Shown: piece by piece, positions 36,104 to 46,978 of the stretch
How positions within the stretch are numbered: position 1 is the first letter of the stretch
Layout: every line of letters begins with the position of its first letter
DNA from: Haberlea rhodopensis
Lineage: Eukaryota > Streptophyta > Magnoliopsida > Lamiales > Gesneriaceae
Length of the DNA: 64,000 nt
Direction: 5' to 3'
NCBI GenBank assembly: GCA_907163345.1
Contig: CAJQUN010000008.1
Span: 12,339,191 to 12,403,190, forward strand
Notes under the pieces: generated by a model
Databases searched by the model: none
What the model saw: only the letters and a program-made list of their open reading frames with translations
What the model was told of the DNA's origin: nothing
Made by a program: the position numbers and the translations under genes

Positions 36104-37292
36104 TGTAACACCCTTACACATAACATATACACATGATGCATATAACATAATATTTAATGACAGTGAAACTTGCAATTTCATATCATCCAATCAAGATATT
36201 TACAATACTATAATTTACAAGGCATATAGACATATATATGCCACAAAAATAACCAAGGTTGTGCCCCCTCACAACACAACCAAAAACATATATAGTATAT
36301 GCAAATGATGAGCTGAGGAAGAAGGACCAGAGTCAGCCGACCGACCTTGGATCCATACTTCAAAATATGTAGAAAACATCTTGTAGAGTCAACTTCTATC
36401 TATATCAACTGAAAAATAATTTGTGAGTTGCATTCTCAATGAGCATATTCAAATAACATTTTAATTAACTTCACATAAGCACATGATTGATAACAAATTC
36501 ACACATACAGTTTATATCAGTCACATAACATATAAATGTGCATGTCTAGTCATTTTCTTATGGACCAACTAATACCAAGAACGAATCGTGATCATGAATA
36601 TGACCATGGCACTCTGTACTGTATATCCCATGAGTTCAATGAACTCGGGATCTATATTCTTTAATTCTGTAATTCTGTAACACATGGTTCAAGGTCATTA
36701 GTGTCCATAACAGAATTCATTAATCTCTTATGAATGCATATTCCATAATCATGTAAAATCATCATAAATCACCAATAGAGCAATAGCTCAAGTCCGTAGA
36801 ATCAATTAAAATCAATAATGTACCTTTAACACATATAAGGCATCCAATCATTAAACACATGAACAATCAGGCTTTCACTCATGTAAGACAGATCATATAT
36901 GCATATAAAGTTATAAGATTATACTCACAAATTGTTGCTCATTTCTCGGTGATTTTTCTTAATTTATCTTTGCACCTTTGTCGAGATTTTGATCTATAAG
37001 CGCATTAAAAAGGCATAACCAGGCTCAATATCATATATCGAATCTTAATTATAGTAAACACATAATCTCATGTCTATACTAAATTTATTTAATACTCAAT
37101 CAATTATCAATTTTCATATTCTCTACCCAAGAATTTGTACAAATTTGTTAAGTTTGGACCTAGAATATAGTCCAACTATATAAATCAGTTGTTATCCCAA
37201 GGCATGGGATATTTAATTATGTAGTAAGTTAAACTTCATAGTGTTTTCAATATTAAATATCGATTAACTTTTATCATTAGCATGAAGTTAAC

Positions 37293-37927
37293 CATGGGCG
37301 GATCTACAGTGTGGGCTGGGGTGGGCTTCAGCCCACCTAGCCCTGCCCAAAATTATTATATATATATTTGTCTAAGATTAATGCGTGAAAGGGTGTGGTG
37401 TAGGTGGTAGAGATGTTAATATGTTAGTGTTGGGCCGCGAGTTCTAAACCCAAGAAGCTCATTTTATAAAATTTTTGGATTTTCATTTCATAATATTTTT
37501 TGATTTATTTAAACAAAATTATTTTTAAAAATAATTAAATACTTATTTGTTCCATTTTCAAGCTTATTTTTTAAAAATATATAGATATACATCATTTTTT
37601 TTTGTAAACTCTAGTTCTTTTAAAAAAGAAATCTGTATATTTTTTTCTATCTAATATTAAACCCATTGTATATATTAATTTGAAATTTAGATTAAATGGA
37701 TTATGAAATATTTATACAGAAGATTGAGAATTAAATGGTGAGTAAAACTAACGCATGTAGAGAAATATATTATAAAATAATAGCTAACGAGTATACGAAC
37801 GAAGTGTTTATACAAAAAAAAATATCGGGGCTCCGCCTCGAACCTCCACAATGAGGTTGTCGCCTCCTTTACCTTCGCAGTACCTTTGCCTCCAGCCCCC
37901 CCAATATAAAATTCATGGTTACTCCCC
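37293..37927. mobile_element. Small non-autonomous element with 10-bp target duplication
   Basis: TGAAGTTAAC occurs at 37283-37292 and 37928-37937, flanking 635 bp that begin CATGGGCGGATCTAC and end GGTTACTCCCC. The interior carries GTGTAGGTGGTAGAG and GGGCCGCGAGTTC, loosely like tRNA-type A and B boxes, and ends with G+C-rich GGGGCTCCGCCTCG-type sequence. Terminal inverted repeats are weak. It could be a hAT- or MULE-derived element, or SINE-derived. The insertion itself is well supported by the duplication. Confidence 0.65.
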
Positions 37928-38669
37928 TGAAGTTAACTCAAGGACAATACACAAATTAGTGTAGAGCATTACTTGAACTATACATGAATTATACAGTTTA
38001 TTATACCAACCATGGTGAAATACAAAAGTTATAATTATGTGTTACTGACTAAACTAAAAATTATACCATATATTTGAAGTCATAAAAATTCATGGTTATA
38101 CTACGAGTTATTCTAGCTATTTAGCTAATAATTTACAACAGCTAAGTATATGTAACCTGAACCTTTTTGTTTAATCTAATTTAATGATGTCTTTACTCTC
38201 AAAGGTTAACAAAGCATGCCAAATCCTATTTGTTATCTGAAATTCTTGTAATGTTATGCCAGTTTTTTAGATGATGGATCTCTCTTCCTTTTTCTGGCAC
38301 TCTTATACTCTCTCTCTTTCCCCATTTTCCTTAGAGTACGCTAACCTGTCAGATTTGTCATTATTGTCATTTTTATTAATGATTTTCCTTCTATTCCGGA
38401 AAACATTACGTGCAAGTCTTTTTATATAATGATGATAGTAGGTCCCACCTTCTTTTTAACCTCTCAGATTCAGCCACCTCACATTTGTTTTTCCGAGACA
38501 CTCTTAATCATTACATCCATAAGTGACATAATCTTCCATTCCGCTTGTCCATTATTCTGAGATATCTTATAATCCTTTTCGTGATTTCATGATTCTAGGG
38601 ACCCCGTTGTTACGTCTTCATATCCATACTGTTAAAATAAGGATGTTTTTTTTCAGGATTAGATCTTAT

Positions 38670-38818
38670 ACCTCTTCGGGACCGGACTTTCTCCCTTCTA
38701 GGGATATGCCCTTCTCGGGACAAGCCCTTCTCGGGACTAGGCTCTTCTCGGGAAGGCCATTCTTGGGATATGCCATTCTCGGGACACGCCCTTCTCGGGG
38801 ATAGACTCTTCTCGGGAT
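38670..38818. repeat. Minisatellite, ~19-bp unit (CCCTTCTCGGGAYA)
   Basis: About seven or eight imperfect copies of a unit with the core CTTCTCGGGA, separated by variable 5-9-bp spacers (TATGCC, CAAGCC, CTAGGCT, ATAGACT). Confidence 0.85.
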
Positions 38819-39159
38819 AACACTAGTATTCATTATTATACTTGTCGTATATACAACAATTCAATATTTCAATGAATTTCAACACATAAATCCATCTTGC
38901 AACATGGAATTGCATAATTGGGGTTAATAAATTTGTTCCATCACTACCACAAGCCTTTCTATCTAGCAAGTTTTCCTTAATGTAAGGGTTGACCAAAGGT
39001 AAGAAAACTCACCTATTCGAGATGCTTTCAGCATAATTCTTATACGATGCTGGTAGAAATATTTAAACCAAATTTCAGGTTCAAATCTTGAAGAAAGAAA
39101 ATAAAATGAATTCACTTCCTATATATTTCACCTACAAGAGATAATCCTCTTATCCTTTT

Positions 39160-40416
39160 TGTTGGAAGAGGGTGGGTGAATGAGGTTCCTTGGCTACTTT
39201 AGCGTTTTAAAATGAATTTGCAAAAATGTCGAGTTTGCGCTGCGGAAGACTTCAAGTCAATCGAACAATAAATAAAATGAAGTAATAAATAAATGCGTAA
39301 ATTAAATAAAGCGATAAATGACAAGAGAATTTGTTATAGAAGTTCGGCGATGAATCGCCTACGTCTCCTCTTCCCGGTTAGAAAATGTTTAACCGATGTT
39401 CCACTAGAACGAAAATGATCTTGGCTTTAAGAGCTCCAAGTTAGCCACAACACACTCTTCCCGAGTAAAAACAGCTCTTCGCGAGTCTTCTTGGCCTTAA
39501 GGGCTCCAAGGATAGCCACACACAACTCTTCCCGAGTTACCCACACTCTTCACGAGTCTTCTTGGCCGTAAGGGCTCCAAGGATAGCGACACACTTGCAC
39601 CAACTTTACTTGGTGATGACTTTTACAATTTCCAACTTGCGTCGGTGTTGGAGGACCTTACAATAACTCAAATAACACCTTCACGGTGTACCAACACGAA
39701 GAACACAAGACTCTCACACAAGAAATGATCACAAACTCCAATACAACACAAATGTATGAAGTTTGTAATGCTAGATAGAATTTGAATAAGCAAAGCTTTC
39801 TTGTAGTTTATAGACTTGTTTCTTGTCATCAAAATGCTCCAAAACATCCATATTTATACTGTAGGAGGCCCCCAAGGCTCCTACTAGCCGTTGCTACACT
39901 CAAGGCTTGAATCACTCCAAGATCACCTCGGACATCGCCTCGGGCGATCACCATTGCCGCGCCCCAACGGTCACCAAATTGCACAGATCGCCTCAGGCGA
40001 TGTATGGATCGCCTCCGGCGATCACCACCAAAAATTAATGCCGTAGCTTCGGTTGCTCACAAACTTTCATCGCCTCAAACGAAGTCCTCATCGCCTCAAG
40101 CGTTCCAGGCATCGCCTCAGGCGATCAAGCCATCGCCTCAGGCGAACTCGCCCTGCGCGCGGGCCTCGACATCGCTCCAGTCGATGTGTGTGGCGATGTC
40201 CCTCATGGCTGCCATCGCCTGGGGCGATGGTCACCATCGCCTGGGGTATGCCTTGCACATTTGATTTCCTTCAATCAATCCATTTTTCAACCATTAAACA
40301 TGTACACTAAGTAGACACATTAGTATAACAAACACAAGTTTTGTTGGTCATCAAAACTCATAAATAATTCTGAGATAAATTAAGCATTAAACTCAACCAT
40401 GTGTTAAGGCTCAACA
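39160..40416 (-). repeat. 3' LTR of the gag-only copia element
   Basis: Length 1257 bp. Minus strand starts TGTTGAGCC; plus-strand left end TGTTGGAAGAGGGTGGG. A TATA-like TATAAATA lies near 39853-39860 (minus). It holds three tandem copies of a ~72-bp unit with CTTGGCYKTAAGRGCTCCAA (39418, 39490, 39563). It also holds an array of ATCGCC/GGCGAT half-sites at 39930-40250. Confidence 0.9.
39930..40250. repeat. ATCGCC/GGCGAT half-site array (3' copia LTR)
   Basis: Many copies of ATCGCC(T)C..GGCGAT, for example ATCGCCTCAGGCGAT and ATCGCCTCCGGCGAT, occur as inverted half-sites with 3-bp spacers and as single half-sites. The half-site equals that of the GATCGATC palindromes in the gypsy LTRs. Confidence 0.85.
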
Positions 40417-41120
40417 ATCTCCCCCTTTTTGATGATCACAAAACTTGATAAACTTACAAAAACTCTCCCCCTCAAACTATGCATGTATTAAACTTCAAGT
40501 TTATCACAAAATTCTCCCCCTTTTTGTGATAATCAAAAAGCACAAAATTCAAATAATCATATCACAAGTATATGTTGACACATAGCCATATTTTAACAAT
40601 TTGCACATGTTCCTCATCAAGCATGTAATAACCATAACAAGCATAAGATTAAATCATTGAGAAGAATACATTAAGACAATCAACAATGAATTCTAAATAT
40701 TGCAAAGTTTGCATATGTTCATGCACTCATGCCCAATGGACATTAAAGTTCTCAATGCATCATTGTAAACATTTGATAAGATAATGAGAATAGAATCATT
40801 GAGGCCATAGAAACAATACATGAAATTCTTAGGCCATATTTCTATGATCCAAGATAGAGCATTTAAACAATTATAGCATGCTTAATCACATTGAATTGCA
40901 CATTTTCACATTGCACATTCAAAATTTGAACTCAAGGTACATCAAGATAATTGTTATAAAGAGATAAGCATAAATCATGCATCAAAACAATTTAGATGTG
41001 CATATGCTAAGGGGAAATGCTTTTTACTATCAATGAATATCGAGCTTCATTAATTTATTGGTCACAATTAATTTGTGCCAATGAAATTTTAAATTGCTCT
41101 TTTAAATTCACAAAATAAAT
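40417..41120 (-). other. 3' non-coding region and purine tract of the gag-only element
   Basis: The minus strand ends AAAAAGGGGGAGAT before the LTR. Two further C-rich runs (near 40466 and 40513, plus strand) look like duplicated purine tracts. No frame is seen. Confidence 0.7.
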
Positions 41121-42761
41121 TTACCTTTGATGACAAGAGTACATTCTTGTCATTGGTCCTCTACCTCGCGCTTCTTCTATTGTGGTGCACAAGATAATTT
41201 TCTCCCTTGAGGTGCTTGTGCCTTCATCCTCTCTCCCTTTGTTGTTCCTACAAAAGAAGTTCATGATTGGAGGATCTTTGGTACCCATTTGATTTTTGGG
41301 TCCTTGCGGGTTAGCTTTCATCGACGCCTTTGGAATCCATTTCCACCTCTTGTTAGGTTGGTATTGGATTTTAGCAAATCTACATTTATTCTTTGTATGA
41401 CCATCTTTACAACAATAAGTGCAGGTAGGAGAATTATGCTTAGCTTTAGCCAACAAGCTTGAAAATGTTTTAGATTTGCTTGAAAAGCCTAGTCCGGCTT
41501 TATCAAAGCTACAACGTTGCAAGCCAAGCAATTCATTCATCTTTAAACTACTATCACTAAATTTGCAAAAAGATTTCTTCAAAGAACTTAATTCATTTTT
41601 CAATGAATTGTTTTCTTCATCTCTCTTGGCTACCTCAAGTTTGAGTAATTTGTTACTCATCTTGGTTTTGCCAAGAACATCATTAAGCTCATGATAGGAA
41701 TCTAATAATTCATCAAAAGATGGTACCTCATCGTCGCTTTCCTCTTCTTCGTCATTTGCATCATCTTTGGCCATGAGGCAAATGTTTGTTGCTTCTTCTT
41801 CATCGGAGTCACTATCACTCCATGTGGCTATTAGAGTTTTCTTCTTCCCTTTATCCTCATTCTTCTTCCTAGGACATTTATTAGCATAATGACCTTTATC
41901 TTGACAATTATAGCATGTTACCTCTTGTTTGGAATCATGTTTGATAGCACCGGAGGTCTTTGGCTTGTTGTATTTGTTGAAGAATTTCTTGAACTTTCTT
42001 GTGAACAAGATCATCTCTTCATCATCTTCATCCTCTTCATCATCGGATTGATCTTTCCTCCCGACCAAGGCTATCCCATTTCTTATGGATCTATCATCCT
42101 CCTTTATTCCTTTCCGTGTTGACACTTCAAGCTCATGGGTCACCAAGGTACCATGAAGTTCATCAAGATCATATGATGCACTTTCTCCTTTGTTGGATTC
42201 GATGATGGCCGTCCTCTTGGCATCCCATTCTTGTGGTAAGGCTCTAAGTGCTCTTCTTCATATTTGCTTTGGAGGGTACTTCTCACCAAGTTGTGCAAGC
42301 TCATTTATGATTTGGGTGAGCCTTCTAAACATCGAGTCAACGTCTTCTCCGAGTTCCATCTCAAATGTTTCATACTTGAGTTGTAGTAGATCTATCTCTT
42401 TGTCTCCTTCACTTGATTTGTGCCCCCATTCCCAAATTTCCTTTGCGGTTGAGCACATCGAGATCTGGTTGTACTCCTTCATATCTAAAACACAATGTAA
42501 AATATTTATAGCTTTAGCTTTTTGAGAAATTAAAATCATATCCGCTCTTGTAAAAACGTCCATTTATTTGGGAATACTTATTCCCCAACTTCCTTCAAAG
42601 GAATATGTGGACCTTTTACAATGATTTTCCATAGGTCATAATCTACTGATTGGATGTATAGAGAAATTCTATTTTTTCCAATATCCGTAGTTATCACCCG
42701 CGAAGAGCGGATGTCGATTTGTCGATTGACCTTGAGCAAACTCATTTGCTAGATTAGCCAT
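41121..42761 (-). pseudogene. SIRE-type gag with two zinc knuckles, broken by few lesions
   Basis: The start is MANLANEFAQGQ at 42761. A frameshift near 42690 (a run of A residues before the SLYIQSVDYDLWKII segment) and a stop after IPLKEVGE break the N-terminus. From 42563 the frame holds MILISQKAKAINILHCVLD, MCSTAKEIWEWG and FEMELGEDVDSMFRRLTQII, the UBN2-type gag core. A single TGA at 42258-42260 then interrupts the same frame. The rest, to 41121, has an acidic region and two CX2CX4HX4C knuckles: CYNCQDKGHYANKC and CTYCCKDGHTKNKC. Both keep all four metal ligands. The frame ends without a protease start. Confidence 0.88.
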
Positions 42762-42797
42762 AGAAATTTTTTTTTGATTTAAAACAAAAATCAAATG

Positions 42798-42811
42798 GCA
42801 CTGATACCACT
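42798..42811 (-). other. Primer-binding site of the gag-only copia element
   Basis: Minus strand reads AGTGGTATCAGTGCC right after the LTR end GAACA, a tRNA-Met type site with the usual 1-2-bp gap. Confidence 0.85.
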
Positions 42812-43990
42812 TGTTCAAACCGAAGAGGGGGGTGAATGAGGTTGGCTACTTTAGCGTTTTAAAATGAATTTACAAAAATGCCGAGTTTGCGCTGCGGAAG
42901 ACTTCAAGTCAATCGAACAATAAATAAAATGAAGTAAAAATAAATGCGTAAATTAAATAAAGCGATAAATGACAAGAGAATTTGTTATAGAAGTTCGGCA
43001 ATGAATCGCCTACGTCTCCTGTTCCCTGTTAGAAAACGTTTAACCAAGGTTCCACTAGAACGAAAATGATCTTGGCCTTAAGGGCTCCAAGGATAGTCAC
43101 ACACAACTCTTCCCGAGTTACCCACACTCTTCATGAGTCTTCTTGGCCTTAAGGGCTCCAAGGATAGCCACACACTTGCACCAACTTTACTTGTTGATGA
43201 ATTTTACAATTTCCAACTTGCGTCGGTGTTGGAGGACCTTACAATAACTCAAATAACACCTTCATGGTGTACCAACACGAAGAACACAAGACTCTCACAC
43301 AAGAAATGAATCACAAACTCAAATACAACACAAATGTATGAAGTTTGCAATGCTAGATAGAATTTGAATAAGCAAAGCTTTCTTGTAGTTTATAGACTTG
43401 TTTATTGTCATCAAAATGCTCCAAAACATCCATATTTATAGTGTAGGAGGCCCCAAGGCTCCTACTAGCCATTTCTACACTCAAGGCTTGAATCACTCCA
43501 AGATCGCCTCGGACATCGCCTCGGGCGATCACCATCGCCGCGCCCCAACGGTCACCAAATTGCACATATCGCCTCAGGCGATGTATGGATCGCCTCAAGC
43601 GATCACCCCCAAAAATTAATGTTGTAGCTTCGGTTGCTCACAAACTTTCATCACCTCAAACGAAGTCCTCATCGCCTCAAGCGTTCCAGGACATCGCCTC
43701 TGGCGAACTCGCCCTGCGCGCGAGCCTCGGTGTCGCTCTAGTCGATGTGCGTGGCGATGTCCCTCATGGCTTCCATCGCCTGGGGCGATGGTCACCATCG
43801 CCTGGGGCGATCTGCCCTATGCCTTGCACATTTGATATTTCCTTCAATCAATCCATTTTTCAACCATTAAACCTTTACACTAAGTAGACACATTAGTATA
43901 ACAAACACAAGTTTTCTTGATCATCAAAACTCATAAATAATTCTGAGATAAATTAAGCATTAAACTCAACTATGCGTTTAAGGCTCAACA
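42812..43990 (-). repeat. 5' LTR of the gag-only copia element
   Basis: Length 1179 bp, collinear with 39160-40416 but shorter. It keeps only two of the three ~72-bp units and lacks part of the half-site array. Its half-sites lie at 43500-43815. Confidence 0.9.
43500..43815. repeat. ATCGCC/GGCGAT half-site array (5' copia LTR)
   Basis: Same half-sites as in the 3' LTR, with fewer copies, including ATCGCCTCAGGCGAT near 43569 and GCCTGGGGCGAT near 43789 and 43801. Confidence 0.85.
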
Positions 43991-44261
43991 CTTTTGATTT
44001 TTGTGCTCCTATCTTTGGAAGCAAGAATTTATTTTGTGTTCAGCTATTTCAACGATGACTCATCACTCAATTCCCATTGTGAAGCACGTGTATATTGGCT
44101 AAGATTGACCAATATTTTTTTTTTCTCTATTTCATTCTGAATTTTTTTATATGTAGAAAATAAAGTTATATTATACATATATTGTATACTTAAATTCATT
44201 AAATAGGTGAGTGATGTGACTAGAAATAAAAACATCTATTGTGCTTAATTGTCTACGATTT

Positions 44262-45681
44262 TGTATGTTTTGATGGATAATTTAGTACATATACTACATA
44301 ATCGTATAATTGTGTAAATGTAGGTGAAATCGAAGAAATCAAGCTAAAAAGGCGAATAAAGATCAAGAAAAGCTTTGGAGATGATAAGGACTCAAGGTAG
44401 ATCAAGAAAAGGACTAAAAATGTCATTTTGGGAGAAGTGATTGACCGCATGGAAGAGGGGATCGATCGCCTTTGGACAGAAAGTTGAGCAACAAAAATCA
44501 CGAGCTAGCGATCGATCACTACAATTGGAGCGATCGATCGCCAAACTACACTGGAGCCAAACGATCAATCTCTAGGAAGGAGCGATCGATGGCCAGAAGA
44601 ATTCTGCTGAAAAAATAAAGCTAGCGATCGATCGCTAGCTTGTAGCGATCGATCGCCAGCACAGTTTTGGAAAGTTTGGATTCTTGATTTCTTTCCTTCC
44701 TACATGGACTCTAACCTACTCCATCAGCCCCCATATACATATATGGACGAAAATCAGACCTTGGAATCATTAGATAGTTAGGGTAGAATAGTTTTAGACT
44801 AGTTTTATATTTTTCTCTCAATTTTGTTGAAGAACACTACAAAGATCGAAGCGAATGCGGGATTGACAACCTCGACGAGCGGAGTTGGATTAGTTTTCTT
44901 TTCCTTTAATTTATTTATCGTTTTGCTTTAATTATGTCTAGCTAGTTTTAATTCTTGGTTGAGGAAGACGAATACTTGAATTTTATTTATCTTGCGTGGA
45001 TTCCTACATTTTTAATTATCAAATTTTATTGAATATCAATGTTTTCAGATTTTGATTATATGATTTGTGTTTGTTTATTGGATTGACAACCTAATAACTT
45101 GCATATAATCTAATGCTAAATTTGATAATTGTTTGATTAATCAAATTTACGAAGAAACTAAGATTGATAATTGACTATTGTTGGTGTTATTAAATTCTGA
45201 GGGAAAACCATTGAATAAATTTATATAAACCGCTTGTGTTTATGTTGTTTAGATTCATCGCTCACTAGTTTTGAATGTTGTTATGATTTTAATCTTGAAT
45301 ATGCATATAGAGATTGAATGACTGATGAAAGTTAAATTAGAATGCTTGGACTAATTGACTATGAATAATGTGAGGGAGGAATTAGATTTCCAGTTGATGA
45401 AATTCAATTAAAATTGAGTCTTTTGTGAATCGATGAAATAGATGATAATATCCAAGGTAGAGTCGATCGATACCAAGAATCGCTTTCATTAGTTTAATAA
45501 TTAGTTTTTAATTTTAATTAGTATAACTCACTCACAACCCCATCTTTAATTTATTGTTTTGTTTTGATTTTCATTAACACAAGAATTCACACCTCCTCGT
45601 GGGATCGATCCCTACTCACACTACTAGATTATTGTTATCAAGAGTGGGGTAAATTTGGGCTTACACGATAAGCGCACACCA
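44262..45681 (+). repeat. Presumed 5' LTR of the Athila-like element
   Basis: The right end is fixed by the adjacent primer-binding site. The left end is a guess (TGTATGTTTTGATGG), since no second LTR is in the window. The GATCGATC array is at 44459-44658. Confidence 0.55.
44459..44658. repeat. Palindromic GCGATCGATCGC array (Athila-like LTR)
   Basis: Seven sites near 44459, 44508, 44530, 44559, 44581, 44623 and 44644. Four keep GCGATCGATC in full and the rest have single changes (for example GATCAATC). Confidence 0.85.
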
Positions 45682-45831
45682 AATTTTGACGTCGTTGCCG
45701 GGGAGGCGTGTTTTATTTTTGTGTTAATTATTTTTTCTATTTATTTATTTTTGTACTTCTATTGCTACTGTGGTTTGCTCGTGCTTACAGGTGAACATAT
45801 AATCACAAACCACTTAGGCATACTGATTGTC

Positions 45832-46677
45832 ATGGCGGATTATAGGAGCTTGGATGAATTGTCATATCTTGTGCAACAACTTGGCGTAGGCAGTGGACAA
45901 AGTGCAAACAACTCAAGTTGGAGTGATCATCTCAATCTCAACTATGACGATCAATGGATGAGCCCACCTCCACCTTACATGCAGTTCTATCTACCTCCAT
46001 ACATACCGCAATATCCGCCATGGCCGCAACAATCTTAATACCATACCCCTGGTGAGTCTTTAGAGGATCTTGTTTCAACACTTAATGATAGTACTTTACA
46101 ATTTCAACCGGAATTCAGGGCTAGCACTCAGAATTTTGGTAACCAAATGGAGCAACTAATAAGATCGGCCAATCGGATAGCAGCACAAAAGAAGACCATG
46201 GTTGAATTCGAATCATGGAGTGATGAAGAAGTGGAGACTATGGAGAAGGTGGTACTAATGCAACCCGAGCTAGAAGAGGAGACACATGTGCCAATAGAAG
46301 AAAATGAGCTTATACATCCTACAACTCCGAAAGGTACGTTTCCAACTGAGAGCTATGTTGAATACCTAGATGAATCATGTGATGTGGAAGAGGAGCCGGC
46401 GAAAGAGTACTGTGATGAAATGAATCCTTGGGACTATTTTTTCGAAGACAACATCACCTTGGACAGTGGCAAAGAAGTAGAAACTCCAGAAACGATGGTA
46501 CTGAGGCTATCAATACTTGAAGAACAAACTGAGGTCGAGGTGGATAACAAGGAATCTCACCAGAATGAGATTCCCAAAGGCGAACATAGGGGAAAACAAG
46601 TTAAAGGATGCCATGAGGTAGATCTTGATCGACCTCAACTGACTTCTTTGAAGGAAGTCGACATAGTGAAAAGATAA
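45832..46677 (+). pseudogene. Athila-like gag-like ORF with one stop codon
   Basis: It starts MADYRSLDELSYLVQQLG. A Pro/Tyr-rich stretch (SPPPPYMQFYLPPYIPQYPP) follows. A single TAA at 46036-46038 interrupts the frame, which then continues unchanged to 46677 for a total of about 281 codons. The segment FRASTQNFGNQMEQLIRSA resembles the ASIRNLEVQMGQLA block of Athila gag. The remainder is highly acidic. No zinc knuckle is seen, as is usual in this lineage. The function of the acidic part is unknown. One lesion in such a long frame suggests recent loss or read-through; the sequence cannot tell which. Confidence 0.7.
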
Positions 46678-46978
46678 AAACCTTCCAAAAGGTGCAAGGC
46701 GAATAGGCATCACCTTAAACGAGAGGACTGGCGTCGGGCCACCAACGTTAAACAGAGGCGCTGCTTGGGAGCCAACCCAAGGGAAGCTAGTTTCATTTTT
46801 CCTTTTTATTTTTTTACTGCTTTGTTAGTTTAATTTCTCTCTTCATGTAATTTTGGCTTACATTAGGGACAATGTAAGATTTAAGTATGGGAAGGGATTA
46901 GTGGTATGTTATTGCTTTCTTATTATAAAAATACAAAAAAATCAAAAAAATTTAAAAAAAATTTGAGCTGATAGTTAG

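Larger units (their letters stand above)
36104..39154 (-). mobile_element. Chromovirus-like LTR sequence (partial), interrupting the SIRE integrase
   Basis: It begins TGTAACACCC at the break in integrase. That compares with the TGTAAGGACCCCC termini of the LARD LTRs in this window, which are in minus orientation. It shares their general plan: A+T-rich body, a short G+C-rich minisatellite, and a GTAAGAAAACTCACCT stretch near 39000 like the LARD AAGGTGAGGAGAAGAAG segment. No coding region is seen. The far boundary is not found because another element inserted at 39160. Family placement is tentative. Confidence 0.5.
39160..43990 (-). mobile_element. Non-autonomous SIRE/Maximus-like copia element with gag only
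   Basis: Two LTRs (43990-42812 as 5', 40416-39160 as 3') flank a tRNA-Met primer-binding site (42811-42798), a gag frame (42761-41121), about 0.7 kb of non-coding sequence and a purine tract at 40417-40430. An exact 5-bp duplication CTTTT lies at 39155-39159 and 43991-43995. Protease, integrase, RT and RNase H are entirely missing, yet both LTRs, the priming site and the purine tract are intact. The element therefore could only be copied in trans. It is inserted in the LTR-like sequence starting at 36104. Confidence 0.92.
44262..46978 (+). mobile_element. Athila-like element with a single gag-like ORF, 3' part beyond the nested insertion
   Basis: An LTR-like leader (about 44262-45681) ends CGCACACCA before a primer-binding site TTTTGACGTCGTTGCCGGGG (45684-45703). 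The only coding frame is gag-like (45832-46677). After it come GCGCTGCTTGGGAGCCAACC (about 46758) and AGGGACAATGTAAG (about 46863), sequences that in Athila-lineage elements lie 3' of the coding region. RT and integrase are absent. At 46979 a LARD LTR begins, so the 3' LTR of this element should lie right of the window. Confidence 0.72.
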
